The notes under the pieces: generated by a model
Told to the model about the DNA's origin: nothing
The model's database searches: none
The model's input: the letters and a program-made list of their open reading frames with translations, nothing else
Shown here: positions 53,772 through 64,000 of the stretch, piece by piece
Layout: every line of letters begins with the position of its first letter
Position numbering within the stretch: the first letter of the stretch is position 1
Translations under genes and position numbers: made by a program
Source: Rhododendron vialii
Taxonomy: Eukaryota > Streptophyta > Magnoliopsida > Ericales > Ericaceae
Assembly (NCBI RefSeq): GCF_030253575.1
Contig: NC_080566.1
Span: forward strand, 10,487,501-10,551,500
DNA length: 64,000 nucleotides
Direction of reading: 5' to 3'

Positions 53772-54488
53772 GAAGTCAGAGTTAGCGAGCTCCGAAACCT
53801 CACTGGACCGAGCGAGCTACAATAACTCCCCTTCAAAGTGGCGAGGTTCAAGCTGGGCTGCTGGGTAAGGTTTTTGGTGTTTTAGGTAGTTTGCCGAGAA
53901 TCCAACTTTGGTTAGGCTGATGAAGATGTTCTAAACATGATTGAAGCACAATTATCCGAAAACAAATACTCCGAATGGGAATTTTGTGTGCAACTATAGT
54001 AGTATTTGAAACGAGCGATCAAATAGGTGCCAGACTGCCAGTAATACGATTAAAATAATTTGTCAAGGATATTAAATTTCCCACGAGCTTTAAAGATAAA
54101 CTACCCGAACCATAATATAGGACCCGTAGGCTATAACCATGCCACACAGGCCCACAATGGTGTCTCATTTCCAAAGCACTAAAAAAAAAATCATGACAAA
54201 ATGGTGCAATTGTCTCCTTTTCGCCTGATTTGTAATAAGTGGAAGCCTGAACCTCATATATGCCCGTGTTGATAGCAAAATTCACATCTTTACCGGGCAT
54301 TAGCTAGGGGGAGACCAGATTGCGTGCATATACAATGCTGACGTTTAGTTTTTATATAGTTTATGCGACCATACAGTTATTAGTAACTTGTGAATTAATC
54401 TTGGTAGAAGTTTTTCTAAATTTTACTAACTTCACTTTCGCATGCGAAGACCACGATGCATGAACCACCCAATACTACTAGACTCTAC
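53475..54488. other. Intergenic with a GC-richer exon-like patch and a (GA)n tract
   Basis: 53500-53870 is richer in GC, with short frames on both strands. I recognise no protein family, and a (GA)n run at 53737-53770 interrupts it. It may be a relic of a gene or transposon. Confidence 0.35.
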
Positions 54489-54608
54489 GACCCTGTTCAG
54501 TTTGAATTTTAATGAAAGTTTTAAAATATAATGAGTAAAGAGAGAGATAGAGAAAAATTTGTTGAAGATCGTGCGCCGAAATTTTAAGTACTTCAAACGA
54601 ACAAGTCC
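54489..54608. mobile_element. Short MITE
   Basis: GACCCTGTTCAGTTTGAA at the left and, inverted, GGACTTGTTCGTTTGAA at the right enclose a purine-rich AGAGAGAGATAGAG core. About 120 bp, no coding capacity. Confidence 0.5.
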
Positions 54609-55221
54609 ATACGAATCTGAATAATTTCATACGGGTGGCCTCCACTCCACTCGAATACTACGATGCACCGTCGGTGGTCTCGTGTCACTGATCATCCACT
54701 CAACTCAATTTTAGCCTCGAATCTCAACAAGCTCAGTACCTATGGGGCCCACATCTCTGTGGGCTTTGTTTTGTGGCGACTTGACGCTGTGCGTAGATGC
54801 TTTCCCAACTTCCCAAGCATTCATCAATGTTATGCGTGGAACCACGTTCGGTAAATAAATTGGTAGTGGCTCCTCTATAGTTTGGGGAAAAAACTAGATG
54901 ACGTCCAGTCCAGCCAATTCGGACCTATTTTGACATCTCATTGAACGAGACCGTTGATCTTGTAGAGCACGTCGAGATAATAGACCGTGTAAAAACTTAT
55001 GTCTATCGGATAGCGAATGGTACTTGATTTAAACAGGTACTTGATTTAACACATTTTATATTAGCAGAAGGTAAATGGGTTTCAACTTGTTTGACGTACA
55101 CCATATCAAAACTCATTTATTTCATGTATACAGGTTAAGATCACCTACTTGTTGATGCCCGATCGACGTAATTTTTAGCATGCTCTACTATCTCAATGCG
55201 CTTTGCAAGATCAACAGTCCT

Positions 55222-56030
55222 TGTGACACCCTGCTTTTCGGCGGTACTGTAAGATGTCGGGCTCCGTCCGGACAGGAGGGGGCAAGTTATGGTTTATAAG
55301 AAAAGATCTTTCCTATTTGTACAAGGCCTTTTAAAATCGTGAGGGCGGACCAAAGTGCATAGGAACTTCACAGTTAAACGTGTTTATCCTTGGGTGGTCC
55401 AGGGAGAAGTTTATGGGCTTTGGGCGTCCTAAACGGACAATATTGTACAAAGATGGAGCAAGTCGTTACGGTCCCAATCATCGAGATGACCCCGAAATGA
55501 GCCCGAAATGGCTGGACTTGACCCCATCCAGTTTTCCCCAAAACTGGAGAGGCACTTCCAAGTTCCAAATCAATTACGTACGTGTAGTTTATGGACATTT
55601 TGCGTCATTTTTTTCTTAGACTTGGACCACAGAGGATAGGATTTAACCATGGTTAGTGATGCCCCAGTTAAGGCAGTGATTAAAGTGGCCCCACTTCAAG
55701 CCTTTAAATAGGGCCCTTCGGGAAATTTCCTCAACCTCATCTCATCCACCTTCTCTTCGTAGAGCTCTCAACCACCCTGTTTCATGGTTGCATCCTTCAT
55801 TTTCCTCCTCAGCTCCCTTTGAGTTTTCTTGTTCATAATCTCCTCCATTTTCGTTCCCGGTTCCCAATATTCTGGTGCGTTCTCTCTCCTCTCTAGAGTC
55901 CATTTCTGTATTTGCTTTGCTTTTTTTAAAAACTCAGGTGTCCAGGCCAGTTTGAGCGCATCTCGATTAATCATGCGGATCAATCTCGCTATCCACTTAC
56001 GGAGATATTTGCTTTATTTTTGACGCTTCT
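55222..56030 (+). mobile_element. Possible solo LTR with a 5S-rRNA-like patch
   Basis: Starts TGTGACACCCTG, a common beginning of plant gypsy LTRs. It has a TTTAAATA box near 55704 followed by a CT-rich leader-like stretch. At about 55365-55415, AACTTCACAGTTAAACGTG and GGGTGGTCCAGGGAGAAGTT resemble the internal control region and downstream part of plant 5S rRNA. The right end is undefined and no internal retroelement sequence follows. Such 5S-like LTRs are known from plant retroelements; assignment here is tentative. Confidence 0.4.
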
Positions 56031-56750
56031 CTAAAGTTATCTCCAGCTTCTATGAATAATCGAGTAGTTTTCATTTGAAAGTACGCGATAAAACTCAACT
56101 GAAAGTTAGAAAGACAGCTACAAATTTCATACGAATTTTGAATAGACAAAATCACGTGTTTTTCTTTCTTAAATTTTAGATTGGAATACTAGTGGTATTG
56201 ATTTGTACTTTAACCACCACCTTATTCTGGACGAATTTTCGCAATGAAAATATTGTATACGTGCAAAAGAACCGAGGTCCCGCTAATATTCTTATTTTTT
56301 AAATACTTATTTTCTATTTTACGAAACATGTCATTTCCTCGTAAATTTGGTTCGGTTGTATTTTGCAATCTTATGTGTTCAATGCTTATGCTTCACTCAT
56401 GACAGGGTCATAGTTTTACTCTAATTTATGAAACATGGGGTTTGTGTTGTGCGCCCATTATGGATCTAGGTAACACGTGTCGTGTAACATCTATTGCTCT
56501 ATTTATAGGTAGCCACATAATTTGGAGAAATTATCCGTTAACCTTGGAACACAGCCATGTAGTGCTCTATATATATTTTTTAATCGGTTAAAACTGCTGC
56601 ACCCATGTCTTTTGCGTTGATGAATTATCTAATAAAATGACACGTGGTATGGTGTGAAGCACTTCTTCAAAAACATTTAAGAACCTCGATCACCATGATA
56701 AATAAAGCGTGTATACGTCTTAGAGTCGTGATTTATATTGCAGAGAAGAA
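56031..56750 (+). promoter_or_regulatory. Upstream region of the PCK gene
   Basis: No other gene lies between the LTR-like block and the PCK start codon. An acceptor-like TTTATATTGCAG ends ten bases before the ATG, so a 5'-UTR intron is possible. No element could be assigned with confidence. Confidence 0.4.
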
Positions 56751-59700
56751 ATGGCAGCGAACGGAGAAATCAAGGTTGGCTCGGCGGCGGGACGGAACGG
56801 GCTGCCGAAGATCCAGACGGCGCGGCCGAACGGAATATGTCAGGACGACAGCGGGCCGACGGTGAAGGCCCAGACCATCGACGAGCTTCACTCGCTTCAG
56901 AAGAAGAAGTCGGCCCCCAACACTCCTATCAAAGGGGCCCAAGCCGCTTTTGCCACCATGTGTGAAGAAGACCGTCAGAAACAGCAGCTCCAATCCATCA
57001 GGTATCCCAAATGTCTCACAGTTATTGAAAGTTGAATTTAAAAGTTGAATTTAAAAGTTGAAGTATGCCAAATGAATACAAATACGTGCGAATAAATGAC
57101 ACGGAAACCCCAAAGAGTTGGCCCGGACTTGGGCATTTGCTCCCAATTTTAGGTTCAGTTCTTTTTGTCGTCAATTTTTTAGGTCACCTCACTCACGCGC
57201 AAGTGTGTGTAAAGAGGCTGTGAAAGGACCGTAAGACTTGGTCCGATAAGATGCATTTTGAACCGAGACGCTCTGTATTACCAAAATTAAATGATAGCGA
57301 ACTAATGGACTTTTTTTGTTTGACTGCCCTTTATGGACCTCACTATTGAAATTAGTGGAGACCTCAAGAAGGCTAGGAGGTGGAGTTCTAGGGGACCCAC
57401 CTTCCATTCGGGGAAAGAATGATCCGATGGATCATGGGTGTAAGGGCTCGTTTGGATGAGATATTAAGTTTGGAGGTATTATGTATGAAGGGGGGATTGG
57501 ATAGTAAGATGTATTATGTAAGAAGGGTGGGTCCACATTGATGTGACGGGAGAATTAAATAATACTTGGTTTGAATGAAGTATAAAATAGAAGGATAAAG
57601 TTATTTTGTAGTTGAATGGAAGAAAGATGGGGTATTATAAGGGGGGATTCCACATAGCCGGCTCTCACCCTAGCCATGTGTAAACCCTCCCTTAGGGCGT
57701 ATTAGGGGAGGGTTATGGAGGAGGGGGTATTAAGATATCCCTCTTGTTTTTGGCTTGCCAAAGCACGACATAGAAGAGGGCCCATGTATTAGAAGGGTGT
57801 ATATTACAATACACCCTTCTATCGTGGCATCCAAACAGGCCCTAAGATCTGATGACATAGTCAGTTTTGTTCGGTTGGATTTTGAAAGAGGTTCTTTAGA
57901 CTAGTGAATAAATGAATAGAAAGATAAAAAAAATTTATTGGCAATGAATGAAGAAAAATAGATAAAAAAAATTTATTCAGGATCTTCGTTTCGAGACCCA
58001 AAACGAATAGGTTTGTTTGGTTTGGAATCTTTGGATGCCCTTTTGCTGTTTAATTTAAATTCTTAATCACTGGAATCCAAAGGCCAAATCCCAACAACAG
58101 GAATCTCTTTTCGCATAGTTTTTCATTTTTTCCTTGTAATAAAACATCACTTTTTTTCTTTTTCTTTTCCCATCGTTGTTTATTCCTTCCTCTTTTTACA
58201 AAAATGCTACTTGTACAACCGTTGTGTTGGTTGTGTATGTAATTCTGACCGTCCAGATGTATTTGGACGGTCTAGATTTTATAAAAACTCTTCAACAGAA
58301 AAGATTAATTTTTATGGGGAAGAATTTGAGCGAATCCTGACCATTTATTACAACAATGGACGGCTAGAGATTGATTATGTGTTGTATTTTACACAACCGT
58401 TGTGTGTGTAGCACTTTTGCTCTTTTTATACTCTTCGTTAGTACTAGTATTTTACTGTATTAAAGTAATTATTACTACTGGATCTGTTTTTTTTTTTTCT
58501 CTTTTTGTGCCATCAGTGCCTCATTGGCATCTCTGACTCGGGAAACCGGGCCCAAGGTGGTGAAAGGAGACCCGGCAAGGAAGTCCGAAACACCAAGGCA
58601 GGTCTCACACGTGTCGCACCACCACTATTTCACTCCTACTATTGACGTCAGTGACAGCGCCCTCAAGTTCACCCACGTCCTCTACAATCTCTCACCCGCA
58701 GGTAACACCACCTTTTTTACTAGGACCATGTAGTATTTTTTAAAGAAATATTTTTTCACTTTCACTTTTTAAAAAACATGGGGATGACAATTTTTCCAAA
58801 CCCCATGGGTATATCCGTCCAGCGTCAAAATTTACAGACAAAAAAGAAAAAGAATAGAGCAGCACTAGACGCGAATTTAGGTGAGCAAATTTAAATACAA
58901 ATGTGTCTCGTGCTGTCTGAGGCACGTGAGCCTCTTATTATTTTGTAAAGCGCATGTGCATCACAAGATGTGCCTGGTTTATTCACATAGACTTTTCGTA
59001 AAAAAATGGGTACCAGATGCCGCACCAAAATCAGTCAGGATGGTTTTTCTAGGATATGCGCATAAATTGTCCTGAAAACCTAATTATAACCCAAAAAAGA
59101 AGAAGTTTTCGTACTAATCTTAATTGTAACTTTTGTTTTGTGTGGTTATAATATTGCAGAGCTATACGAGCAGGCAATAAAGAACGAGCATGGATCGTTC
59201 ATTACGTCAGGCGGGGCATTGGCTACACTTTCTGGAGCAAAGACTGGGAGGTCCCCAAAGGACAAACGCGTCGTCAGAGACGAGACTACCGAGGATGACC
59301 TTTGGTGGGGAAAGTATGTACACTCCTTTGCAAAAGTCCTCAACCCCAACCCCCAGGAAGCGGATCCTCTCTGGTCCATGTTTTGGACCGAAAAAAGACA
59401 GTTGAAATTTAAACCGTTTAATACTATAATTAATGGATCGGATCTATTTAAAGACTCTTCTCTAGAAGAAATGAATTCTTCGCGCGAAAAGTCCTTGAGA
59501 AGATTCGAACCATTGACTTTCTCAATGTATGGTTCAGATTTAGACTGTTTCCTCCGGTCCAAAGGACACGTTCCCGAAAAGTATGTGGTGGTCTTGGAAA
59601 ACTGCCATGTAATGCCAAAACACTCTTATCCAACACAAATTTATGTGGCAGAGCTCCAAGACCCCTAAATAATTAGTCTCACTTCTCTCATTAGTAAAAT

Positions 59701-62700
59701 GATTAACCACAGATTGTATATAAAAAATTCAATTCATTTATTCTGTAAAAATACTATTTTGTAATTCTCAAATTTATGGGGGTTATGAATGTGTGCATTC
59801 TGCAGGGGTTCACCAAACATTGAAATGGACGAGCACACTTTCATGGTGAATAGAGAAAGGGCTGTCGATTACTTGAACTCTCTGGACAAGGTATAACTAA
59901 CAACTACTACCGTTTCAGTTATGCCCTAAAATTGCAAAAGAAAGGCAGCAGAAAAACTCTATCTAGTAACTTGGCAACCTCTTGGGGCTCCCTGCTCCGT
60001 GGATGCCTTTTGACTAGACCTGAAAAGAGAATAGTCGAAGTACACGCAAGCTAGTTCGGATACACTGACCCCTCGAACCAAAAAAATGGAAAACAAAAAA
60101 GAAACACTTGTACGTTTGTGTGCTTGACACGGGTCAAGATAATCATCACCACATTCGAGGCCGAAAAGGGCAGGCATTGGGATGGACAATCTTCTTATCT
60201 GATTAAGAAGGCGGGGGGATGATGGCTTCTTTGTTGTCCGTTTGTCCAATTTGACCGAAACTGCCTCCGATCTGTTGCTAGCTAGCTGCAACTTTGTCCT
60301 GGCCTCCACTGGTTTTGTTGTCCCGCATCATCCGGTGGTAGCTAGAGTGCGCACTGGGATTGGACGTGACCTTGATATTTTGACAGGGCCAACCCTATAC
60401 GTTTGAAGGCCCTAGGCGAACTCGCCACATGGGGCTCATCTATTTTTATTACTAAATTTAGAAATAGAAATATAAAAGTGCATATATTTGTATTGGGACG
60501 GTTCCGGGGACCCTTAAAAAAACCCTTTAAAAAACCCTCCAAAGTTTCCGATCGAATTTTGAAGATTCGAGTCGCTCAATGTAATCAGAATGTGATTTTA
60601 AAAGTGCTCACGAGAAATCAGCAAAAAAAAAAAGACCGGGAAAGGTTCCATCCGAATAATTTTTTATTGAATTTTATTGAACGGTTTAATTAAAAACTGC
60701 TCAAATCTAGTCCTTTCCAATTAGTTTTTTTGCCAGTTTCTCGCAAGCACTCTTAAAATCACATTCTAAACACATTAAGCGGCTCGGATCATCAAAATTT
60801 GATCGGAAACTATAAGACTAAAATTTGAAGGATTTTTTTAAGGGTTCCCGGAACCGCCCGCGTTTGTATAAGTTGGTTTACAAGCTCAAATTAAACAAAA
60901 GCAAAGGCCAGATATTTGGAGGCTCCAGGCGGCCGACTCTTAGGCTTTGCCCAAGGGCTCGGCCTGTATTTTGATATGGATAAACTTACTTAGGCTTTGC
61001 CCAAGGGGTCGGCCTGTATTTTGATATGGATAAACTTACTTAGGCTTTGCCCAAGGGGTCGGCCTGTATTTTGATATGGATAAACTTATCATCCCTTCTG
61101 TATTTCATGCCCTTTCCTATTGACTGTTATTTTAAAATGTCACAATGAAATTTAACACTTCAAACCCAATGAATTAAGTTTTTTAAGTGCCTCGGAAGTC
61201 TTAAAATATATGTTAGGAACAGTAGTAACTATTTTAGATAGCTAATATCTATCTTAATTACGTGTAGTGCTTGAGTAGTTCAACTACTAACACTACTCCC
61301 AGTGACCGCCATAATATAGGAGGTTTTTTCTGTAATGTAAGGTGTCTCGGGCTAGCTTGCGTGCACCATGAACTAATTTGTAGAGCCCCTCTCACAGCCT
61401 CTTCACATGCTTACGCATAAGGTGAGGTGGCTCCAAGAGTTGTTGACGAGTCGAACTAATTGAGACCTTTAGTGGGAGTTGTGGAAACTTTATATCCATC
61501 TCAAAACCAATTGGCAATGAGTGAAGAAGTCCCAAATGTTATTAAGTGATCACCCGTTCCACTCTCAAGCAATGTGAGACTCTATTTCTTTAACATCCCC
61601 CCTCACGTGCAGCCGCGTTTGAGGTCTGTCACGTGTGGCCACTTTTGGGTCCTATTATCGTGCAGCCTTTTTACTGGTCAGTCATCGTGGGGTGTGGATT
61701 GTAAATTGATAAAATATGGGGTGGAACGAGCCCCACTCTGATACCATGTGGAAACTTTATATCCATCTCAAAACCAATTGGCAATGAGTGGAGAGGTCCC
61801 AAATGTTATTAAGTGATCCCCCATTCCACTCCCAAGTAATGTGAGACTCTATTTCCTTAACAGGAGTAATCCCTCGAGTCGGCCTAGACCACCCAGCCAA
61901 CCCCTTGGTTTAGCCATAACATAGGAGTTGAAAGAAAAAAAACATGAAATTTTACTTTCAGCTTCTTGTGTCAACAGCTTTCACTTCAAGATCAGTCTTG
62001 AGTATCTAATAACAATTCAGATCATAATTTTCAGTGTTATCAGATACCACTTAAGACCAACTTCAACAAATAAGAATGACAAAGCTAGGAAATGGACTTA
62101 AAATTGATAACGCATCTTGAAAGTTGGAATTACAATGTTTCGCTTCCAATTCAATAAAGGACATCCAAGTTCAACACAACAAAAATGAATGCCCAGAAGA
62201 ATTTCGATCTCTTTCGATTATGACTTGTATCTATGATTTTCAGGTATTCGTGAACGATCAATTCCTGAACTGGGACCCCAACAACCAAATCAAAGTCCGA
62301 ATTGTCTCAGCCAGAGCTTACCATTCCTTGTTCATGCACAACATGTACGTTACCATAAATTTCTAAATGTTAACCAAGTAATTTTATTTTTCTGTCGATC
62401 CAGGTCTAATCCCCCGACCAGATAAGTCTCTTAAACGCTAACAACTCAACATAAACATAACATCTCCTAATATTATCAGTGTTGAAATTCAGGGGAAGAA
62501 CTTGAGTTATAGTTTAGTATGTATAACTGAGTGAGGTGACAGGTGTATCCGACCTACACCTGAAGAGCTGGAGAATTTCGGTACTCCGGACTTCACCATA
62601 TACAATGCTGGGCAATTCCCGTGTAATCGTTACACCCACTACATGACATCATCTACTAGTGTAGATTTAAACCTTGGTAGGAGGGAAATGGTGATCCTCG

Positions 62701-64000
62701 GCACTCAGTACGCCGGGGAGATGAAGAAAGGTCTATTCAGTGTAATGCACTATCTCATGCCTAAGCGCCAAATCCTCTCTCTACACTCCGGCTGCAATAT
62801 GGGCAGAGATGGAGATGTCGCCCTCTTCTTTGGACTCTCAGGTAAGAGATCGCCCGCGGATTGTCATCACCACATGGGGCCATCCCTTGCCATCTGATAT
62901 GTGCCCCTCTCACTCTTTCTCGTTCTATGATTATTAATCATGTTACGTGTTACCTGATGGGTTTACTACTACTTTGTGTTATTTTATGTTTTTATTGTAG
63001 TTGACGGGTTGTGTTTTTGTTCACATTTTAGGTACCGGAAAGACGACTCTTTCTACTGATCACAATAGGTTTTTAATTGGAGACGATGAACACTGTTGGG
63101 GAGAGGATGGTGTGTCGAATATAGAAGGAGGTTGCTATGCCAAGTGCATTGATCTCTCAAAAGAGAAGGAGCCTGATATCTGGAACGCAATCAAGTTTGG
63201 AACTGGTAACATTTTATTTCTAGTTGTCTTTTAATATGAAACAAAATGAAGATGATGAATGTATTAGGTCGTAATACTCATTCTTTTGCAGTCTTGGAAA
63301 ATGTGGTGTTCGATGAGCATACCCGAGAAGTGGATTATACAGAAAAAACAGTAACAGGTAACGCATTAGTCATTACTCTTTTGGTATGATGTAACGTTTC
63401 CACTTATTGACGTGGACTCAAAAAATAGGAAAAAGAGCACTAATCAAGTGAACCATGTAAGCTAAATAATGAGATGGGCATCAATTCAATTACATTAACA
63501 TACGATGCAGGAGCTGAAATGAACTCATAACTATATATAGGTGATTCATTGATTCTAATCATAATTGTTAGATTTTGAAGTGTACCTGTTTTCTTCTTGA
63601 TATCACAGAGAACACTCGTGCAGCCTATCCCATTGAGTACATTCCCAATGCAAAGATACCTTGCGTTGGTCCACACCCAAAGAATGTCATACTTCTAGCA
63701 TGTGATGCGTTTGGTGTGCTTCCTCCAGTGAGCAAGCTGAACCTAGCACAGACCATGTATCATTTTATAAGCGGCTACACTGCTCTGGTAAGTAATCAAA
63801 TTCAATAACAATAATGCCTCAATTTTTTTTTCCAATATGTCACGAATAATTCAGTAGTGCAACACCGAAGTTCCAAGAAATGTTGAAAATGTCGCATGTG
63901 AATAGTAGGTAAGTGATTTAGTTATTTGGAGACTAAATTTGAGGGTAACTACAGGTTGCTGGCACTGAAGACGGCATAAAGGAGCCGCAGGCAACATTCT
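56751..64000 (+). CDS. PCK1: Phosphoenolpyruvate carboxykinase (ATP), first ten exons, cut by the window edge
   Basis: Converts oxaloacetate and ATP to phosphoenolpyruvate, CO2 and ADP in the cytosol; in plants it serves gluconeogenesis from lipid or organic acids. Exons: 56751-57001, 58517-58701, 59160-59313, 59806-59890, 62244-62344, 62543-62841, 63032-63205, 63292-63357, 63609-63787, 63955 onward. All boundaries are GT-AG and phases close (498 codons by the end of exon 9). The N-terminal extension (about 1-140, with [14 protein letters not shown]) is plant-type and carries the usual phosphorylation region. Core motifs: [14 protein letters not shown] (substrate Arg), [13 protein letters not shown] and [10 protein letters not shown] (Mn/substrate ligands), the P-loop GLSGTGKTT (about 356-364) and IGDDEH (metal Asp). 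The family is about 650-670 aa, so roughly the last quarter lies outside. Introns 1, 3 and 4 contain transposon insertions. The paralogue number in the symbol is a guess. Confidence 0.95.
57444..57842. mobile_element. PIF/Harbinger-type MITE in PCK intron 1
   Basis: TAA lies on both sides (57441-57443, 57843-57845). The terminal repeats read GGGCTCGTTTGGATG and, inverted, GGGCCTGTTTGGATG. The interior is GGGGGATT/GTATTA-type repeats with no coding capacity. A 3-bp TAA duplication is typical of Tourist/Harbinger MITEs. Confidence 0.8.
58199..58419. mobile_element. Mutator-type MITE in PCK intron 1
   Basis: CTCTTTTTA is duplicated perfectly at 58190-58198 and 58420-58428. The ends CAAAAATGCTAC and, inverted, CAAAAGTGCTAC, then further inverted ACAACCGTTGTGT words, form long terminal repeats. 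A 9-bp duplication fits Mutator-like transposition. Confidence 0.85.
59342..59600. mobile_element. Possible foldback MITE in PCK intron 3
   Basis: TTGGACCG...AGACAGT near 59390 and GACTGTTTCCTCCGGTCCAAA near 59545-59565 are loosely inverted. The centre (CTAGAAGAAATGAATTCTTCGCG) resembles a palindromic centre near 4370-4400. No target duplication was found. Confidence 0.35.
60384..60966. mobile_element. hAT-like element in PCK intron 4, hosting a nested foldback
   Basis: The ends CAGGGCCAACCC and, inverted, CAGGCCGAGCCC are short terminal repeats. TATTTTGA flanks both sides (60376-60383, 60967-60974), a perfect 8-bp duplication as made by hAT transposases. Without the nested element it is about 215 bp and non-coding. 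Its right end takes part in the tandem array that follows. Confidence 0.82.
60494..60862. mobile_element. Foldback element nested in the hAT-like element
   Basis: Flanked by TTTGTAT (60487-60493, 60863-60869). It begins near GGGACGGTTCCGGGGACCCT and ends AAGGGTTCCCGGAACCGCCC, with the same internal arms (GTCGCTCAATG / CATTAAGCGGCTCGGA) as the pair at 9967-10632. Third copy of this family in the window. Confidence 0.85.
60941..61090. repeat. 50-bp tandem repeat, three copies
   Basis: Units start TAGGCTTTGCCCAAGGG at 60941, 60991 and 61041. Each unit contains the right terminus of the hAT-like element (TCGGCCTG), its TATTTTGA duplication and ATATGGATAAACTTACT of host flank. The copies are almost identical. 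Confidence 0.97.
61480..61862 (-). mobile_element. TRIM (miniature LTR retrotransposon) in PCK intron 4
   Basis: Two 116-bp terminal repeats (61480-61595, 61747-61862) read TGTTAAGGAAATAGAGTC...TTTCCACA on the minus strand. GGAGT lies on both sides (61475-61479, 61863-61867). On the minus strand the primer site TGGTATCAGAGT (61735-61746) directly follows the 5' repeat and GAGGGGGGA precedes the 3' repeat. Only about 150 bp of non-coding DNA lies between. Total 383 bp, dependent on another element's proteins for movement. Confidence 0.93.
61863..62243. other. Remainder of PCK intron 4
   Basis: Unique-looking intron sequence from the TRIM to the exon 5 acceptor (CTATGATTTTCAG). Nothing else was recognised. 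Confidence 0.6.

Noticed and set aside
53516..53868. Short frames in the GC-richer patch near 53.6 kb as a small gene
   Set aside because: Frames on both strands overlap a (GA)n tract, no splice structure or family is visible and no homologue comes to mind.
55365..55415. A 5S rRNA gene
   Set aside because: Only about 50 bp show resemblance, with a gap. The 5' third of 5S rRNA and a T-run terminator are missing.

Overview
This is a plant nuclear window, AT-rich and crowded with transposable elements. Three host genes have angiosperm-type protein sequences and spliced structures with GT-AG introns. The family repertoire (Tat-type Ty3/gypsy, Copia, TRIM, hAT/Mutator/Harbinger MITEs) also points to a flowering plant. 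I cannot name the species.

Host genes. (1) 575-1741, minus: the complete coding exon of an RMD5-like subunit of the CTLH/GID ubiquitin ligase. A 5'-UTR acceptor lies just upstream, and a possible first UTR exon sits about 10 kb away near 12.05 kb. (2) 14483-22860, minus: a complete nine-exon tRNA-dihydrouridine(20) synthase (DUS2-like, 325 aa). All exon phases close and its introns carry MITEs. (3) 56751-64000, plus: the first ten exons of ATP-dependent phosphoenolpyruvate carboxykinase (PCK/PEPCK), cut by the window edge. Its introns hold at least five transposon insertions, some nested.

Retroelements. 23232-31410 is a Copia element with short LTRs and a perfect 5-bp target duplication. It lacks a recognisable gag, has a degenerate RT catalytic box, and contains a foreign GC-rich block, an odd TATGAGAACTG minisatellite and a nested 1.3-kb insertion. 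It lies about 370 bp upstream of the DUS2 start codon. 33950-46925 is a 13-kb Ty3/gypsy element of Tat type with 1.18-kb LTRs. It reads on the minus strand through gag, protease, RT, RNase H and integrase. On the plus strand, between integrase and the 3' LTR, it carries a separate spliced gene for a plant mobile domain (PMD) protein. This antisense cargo gene is the most interesting feature of the window.

The remainder (about 2-12, 31.4-33.9 and 47-56 kb) is intergenic or intronic DNA with MITEs, foldback elements and minisatellites. Several have target duplications that can be read directly: a TRIM in a PCK intron, a hAT-like element carrying a nested foldback and a triplicated end, Mutator-type MITEs with 9-bp duplications, and hAT-like AGCTCGAGC-rich elements. 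The three host genes show no functional link; they are separate housekeeping genes in a repeat-rich region.
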